Positions 60,969 through 64,000 of a DNA stretch of 64,000 bases are shown in pieces. Numbering within the stretch: the first letter of the stretch is position 1; each line of letters opens with the position of its first letter. The DNA comes from Chryseobacterium gleum. GTDB lineage: Bacteria; Bacteroidota; Bacteroidia; Flavobacteriales_D; Crocinitomicaceae. The notes beneath the pieces were generated by a model. The model did not search any database. It was not told the origin of the DNA and worked only from the letters and a program-made list of their open reading frames with translations. The position numbers were made by a program, and so were the translations under genes. The stretch spans positions 86,279 to 150,278 of the forward strand of contig CAMAXI010000006.1 in assembly GCA_945862165.1 (NCBI GenBank). The letters are read 5' to 3'.

Positions 60969-61730
60969 TTAAATCGATTTCATTAAGTTTTGAAATTTAT
61001 CCTTTTTACGGACCGAAACAGGTACTTTCGATAAATCGCTCATTTGTATATAGAAACCATCGGTTTTAGAGAATGCTTTCACATAAGCCATATTAATCAA
61101 GTGAGATTGATGCACGCGTTCAAAACCATGTGGTGATAGAAGTTCTTCATATTCTTTTAGTGTTTTAGAAATGAGAATTGGCTTATGGTTTTTGATGTAA
61201 AATTTTGTGTAATTATCTTCACTTTCACAACGAATAATATCGTTCACTTCAAATACATGGGTTCCGTCTGAATTTGATAATACAATCCGTTTAAATTCCT
61301 CTGTTTTTTTGCGAATATTTTCCAATAGAATACCGACATTTTCATTGCTCGAGTTTTTGATTACTGCTTGTACAATTTTATCTGTCACCTGTTTTAAATC
61401 TTCTGGATCGACTGGTTTTAATAAATAGTCCAATGCCGAAAAACGAAACGCTTTAATGGCGTATTGCTCAAAAGCAGTTATAAAAACTATTTGTTGATCA
61501 ATTTTTCCATTGCGTTGGATGAGTTGTTCGAGAATATCAAAACCTGTACCATCTCCCAACTGAATATCTAAAAAAAGCACATCCGAAGCGGAAGATTCGA
61601 TCGTTGAAATTCCAGTAGCAACACTTTCCGCCTCTCCTACTACTTCGATTTGAGGCGCATACCGTGCAAGCATACCTTTAAGTCCTGTTCTAAGGTTTGC
61701 GTCGTCGTCGATTAATATGGCTTTTATCAT
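60969..61730 (-). CDS. LytTR family response regulator
   Basis: Two-component transcription regulator. The receiver domain starts MIKAILIDDDANLRTGLKGM with phosphoacceptor Asp55 in DVLFLDIQLGDG and the conserved Lys in YLLKPVDPEDL. The LytTR DNA-binding domain covers about residues 150-250 (RCESEDNYTKFYIKNHKPIL, RVHQSHLINMAYVKAFSK). There are 253 residues. It is 56 bases downstream of the kinase gene and presumably its partner. Confidence 0.95.
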   Translation of the reverse strand: MIKAILIDDDANLRTGLKGMLARYAPQIEVVGEAESVATGISTIESSASDVLFLDIQLGDGTGFDILEQLIQRNGKIDQQIVFITAFEQYAIKAFRFSALDYLLKPVDPEDLKQVTDKIVQAVIKNSSNENVGILLENIRKKTEEFKRIVLSNSDGTHVFEVNDIIRCESEDNYTKFYIKNHKPILISKTLKEYEELLSPHGFERVHQSHLINMAYVKAFSKTDGFYIQMSDLSKVPVSVRKKDKFQNLMKSI

Positions 61731-61786
61731 AATTTAGTGATTAGTAATTAGGAAATAGTGATTAGATTAGGATAAATGGATTTAGA

Positions 61787-63748
61787 TTAGAGGTATTGAA
61801 GTGGGATTTTTAGGATGATTTTGGTTCCCGCTATTTCATTCTCATCATTCGTAATTTCTGAAATTTGGAGAGAGGTTTCTATCTGAAGTATGGTCTCCAT
61901 CATTGTTAAACGTTTTTTTGTAATGTTTAAAGCCATTGATTTGTGGACATTAACTAACTTTTCTTTCCCTTTTTGAGAAGCATATATTCCTATTCCATTG
62001 TCAGTAATGGTGCATTCGAGGAATTCTTCCTGTACATCAAAATGGACACTAATTATTCCTTTCTCTTTCTTAGGAACAACTCCATGAATGATCGAATTTT
62101 CGATAAAGGGTTGTAACAATAAAGATGGAAGCGCTACATCGTCTTCGATCTCTTCAGAACGCGTAATTGTATACTTAAAACAATTATTAAACCGTAATTG
62201 CTCTAGCTCTAAATAATTTTCTAAACTCTCCATCTCTTTATGTATTGGGATAAGAGGTTCCTTTGAAAATTCTAATGTTAGTCGCATTAGCTTAGAGAAC
62301 TTAGATAAATATTTGATTGCTTCATCTGTATGATTTTGAATGATAAAACTGGAAATAGATCCAAGACAATTAAATACAAAATGTGGATTCATTTGAAGGT
62401 GTAGCGCTTTTTGTTCGTATTCAATCAACTCTAGTTTTAAATTCAAGGTTTTAGTGCGTTGTTGCCTGTTATATAAAACAATTATAAAACCAAAAACAAT
62501 TAATACAAAACAACCTGAGATGATCGAAATCTGCTGATTTCTTTTTAATTTTTCTTGATAAATTACATGGTTTTTTTCCCGTTCCTTTTTATAGAAAAGT
62601 TCTTTTTTGTCAAATTCAAAATTCATTTCTGCCTGAATGGTATTGCGAATATTTTCTTCGCTTCGAATACTGTCTTTTGCTGTGCTATATGCAACAAAAT
62701 GTTTGAGTGCTAAATTTGGATTATTCTGAATTTTATAAATCTCGTACAGCTTTAATTCTGTGTTTTTTATTTGATCCAATACACCTAATTCTTTCGATAA
62801 ACCTAAGGATTTATCCATATAACTAATTGCTAAAGCGTATTCTTTTGAATTAATATAGATTTCTCCGAGATAATAATAGGTGTCTGAAATCCCAAACTTA
62901 TCATCAATGGACGTAAATATGTTGATTGCTTTGTCAAAATTTTCTTTTGCTTGCGTTATTTTATTTTGTGCTTTGTACTGCAATCCTAGATTATTGTATA
63001 ATTCCCCTAGTCCTCTTGGATTTGGATATTTTTGGAATAGCTCCAATGCTTGCATGTAATACGTATGAGCTTTATTAAATTGCTTTTTATGGTTGTAAAT
63101 ATTACCAATATTCGTAATGGTAATTCCCATCGTGGGATCTTTTAACTTTTTCTGAAAATGGAGACACTTCAGAAAATAGATAAGTGCCTTATCTTCTTTA
63201 GCTTGTGAAAGATATACAATTCCTATATTATTGTATAATCGTCCTGTATTTTTATTATTTTTAATTTCCTCATACAATTTTATTGCTTTTCGATAATACG
63301 TCAATGCTTTACTGTAATTACTTTGTTCTGAAAAAACTACACCAATACTTCCATATGCGCGTGCAAGTCCTTCTATAACACTTTGTGATTTATTCGTGCA
63401 TATTTGTTTTTCTAAATAATTGGTAGCCGTATGAAAACTTTCTAATGCATCCTGATAGTTCCCAAGCATGATATTGGCATTTCCAATATTTTGGTAAGAA
63501 AGACTGATGTTTTTAGAATCCTTACTTTCTAATGCAAATTCCAAACTTTGATTGGCATAAAAAAGCATTTTATCAGGATTCGTTTCTAGGTATTCCTCTG
63601 CGATTTGATTTAGTATTTTCGCTTTGGAAGTAGCTTCTTTTACTTTCGTAAAAAGCAATAACATCGAATCCAATCTTGGATTTTTGTTTCCAAAAACAAG
63701 AGAGGTTAAACAACTCAAAATAAAGACTAAAAGCAGATTTTTTTTCAC
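61787..63748 (-). CDS. TPR-repeat sensor histidine kinase (LytS-like)
   Basis: Membrane histidine kinase, cognate to the LytTR regulator. A signal peptide (1-20) is followed by about seven to eight TPR repeats (about 35-360), for example AYGSIGVVFSEQSNYSKALT and TYYMQALELF, that would sit in the periplasm. A membrane helix follows near 408-428. The His_kinase domain has His456 in LQMNPHFVFNCLGS, and the ATPase domain shows LQPFIENSIIHGVV and DNGIGI. The only plausible start is a GTG at 63748. The minus-strand TATTTTTG at 63765-63772 may be its -7 box. The stimulus is unknown. Confidence 0.9.
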   Translation of the reverse strand: MKKNLLLVFILSCLTSLVFGNKNPRLDSMLLLFTKVKEATSKAKILNQIAEEYLETNPDKMLFYANQSLEFALESKDSKNISLSYQNIGNANIMLGNYQDALESFHTATNYLEKQICTNKSQSVIEGLARAYGSIGVVFSEQSNYSKALTYYRKAIKLYEEIKNNKNTGRLYNNIGIVYLSQAKEDKALIYFLKCLHFQKKLKDPTMGITITNIGNIYNHKKQFNKAHTYYMQALELFQKYPNPRGLGELYNNLGLQYKAQNKITQAKENFDKAINIFTSIDDKFGISDTYYYLGEIYINSKEYALAISYMDKSLGLSKELGVLDQIKNTELKLYEIYKIQNNPNLALKHFVAYSTAKDSIRSEENIRNTIQAEMNFEFDKKELFYKKEREKNHVIYQEKLKRNQQISIISGCFVLIVFGFIIVLYNRQQRTKTLNLKLELIEYEQKALHLQMNPHFVFNCLGSISSFIIQNHTDEAIKYLSKFSKLMRLTLEFSKEPLIPIHKEMESLENYLELEQLRFNNCFKYTITRSEEIEDDVALPSLLLQPFIENSIIHGVVPKKEKGIISVHFDVQEEFLECTITDNGIGIYASQKGKEKLVNVHKSMALNITKKRLTMMETILQIETSLQISEITNDENEIAGTKIILKIPLQYL

Positions 63749-63764
63749 CTAAATAACTTTGATA

Positions 63765-63772
63765 CAAAAATA
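63765..63772 (-). promoter_or_regulatory. Putative -7 element for the kinase-regulator operon
   Basis: Minus-strand TATTTTTG fits TAnnTTTG and ends 16 bases before the GTG start. No clear -33 is seen. Confidence 0.45.
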
Positions 63773-63800
63773 ACATTTAAGTAAGAGATAGATCGAATGA

Positions 63801-63904
63801 ATTAGAATTCGTCGGGATTGGATTAGAATTCGTTGCTTCGAGAACCTCAGGAACCATGTTCGAGAGCCTCAGGAACCGAATTTGAGAGCCTCAGGAACCG
63901 AATT
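63801..63904. repeat. Short tandem repeats (21- and 22-bp periods)
   Basis: ATTAGAATTCGT occurs at 63801-63812 and 63822-63833 (21-base period). Then a 17-base unit, consensus YGAGARCCTCAGGAACC, occurs three times at 63839-63855, 63861-63877 and 63883-63899, each followed by a five-base spacer (22-base period). The rest of the window end has further GAGTGACG echoes near 63911-63930. No gene is present from 63749 to 64000. Confidence 0.8.
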
Positions 63905-64000
63905 AGAGGGATGAGTGACGAGTGACGAAGTGAAGAATAAAAACATTAAGGTATTTAGTGATTTTAGGGGTAGTTAAATTAGGAGGACATTAAGGCGCTT

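Noticed and set aside
63839..63904. Possible CRISPR array (three regularly spaced repeats)
   Set aside because: The repeat is 17 bases and the spacers are only five bases, two of the three nearly identical; there is no cas gene nearby. It is a simple tandem repeat.

Overview
This window is core chromosome of a low-GC member of the Bacteroidota, almost certainly order Flavobacteriales. The evidence is a complete gliding-motility / type IX secretion (T9SS) block (porP-gldKLMN), a second block with gldB and gldC, Bacteroidota-type promoters (TTG, about 19-20 bases, TAnnTTTG) in front of many genes, few Shine-Dalgarno sequences, and flavobacterial gene orders such as rplQ-carA-eno. The family cannot be fixed from the sequence; Crocinitomicaceae/Fluviicola-like is only a guess. 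There is no prophage, intact insertion sequence, CRISPR array, rRNA or recognisable tRNA.

Layout. 1-5.2 kb: intergenic repeats, dnaB, a secreted amidotransferase-fold protein often labelled asparagine synthetase B, and a lone urocanate hydratase (minus strand). 5.3-7.8 kb: carA-eno with its own terminator. 7.9-25.0 kb: one long minus-strand translation operon merging the str, S10, spc and alpha operons (rpsL to rplQ, 32 genes, with secY, infA and rpoA), driven by a clear promoter upstream of rpsL and closed by a terminator after rplQ. 25.2-36.7 kb: housekeeping genes (UvrD/PcrA helicase, RlmB, OsmC-like protein, YkgJ-like cysteine protein, LipA, lipoamide dehydrogenase, ferrochelatase, ZIP transporter, methyltransferase, CoaE, a membrane protein). 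36.8-43.7 kb: an S46 dipeptidyl peptidase of DPP11 type, a gldB-gldC-DUF6056 operon, an outer-membrane barrel, nadE and a ferredoxin. 43.7-53.9 kb: topA, a degenerate arginase-fold protein, porP and gldKLMN, all on the minus strand. 54.3-60.8 kb: miaB, a sigma-54 activator, lptE, an acidic hypothetical protein, secG, groES and groEL on the plus strand. 60.9-63.8 kb: a LytTR response regulator and a TPR-containing LytS-like histidine kinase.

How the genes work together. The window links translation (ribosome, EF-G, IF-1, RNA polymerase alpha, tRNA and rRNA modification), protein export (SecY, SecG, the PorP-GldKLMN T9SS motor and core, GldB/GldC), envelope assembly (LptE) and folding (GroESL). 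Extracellular peptide use (DPP11) and amino-acid catabolism (HutU) fit a peptide-feeding lifestyle.

I found no obviously new multi-gene system. The most interesting signals are a small family of hairpin repeats with a shared 3' tail, an arginase-fold protein with a broken metal site tied to the T9SS locus, promoters placed so close to ATG that dnaB and the PcrA-like helicase mRNAs should be almost leaderless, paired palindromes over the lipA start, a hairpin between rpsK and rpsD, and a terminator that looks derived from an IS3-family end.
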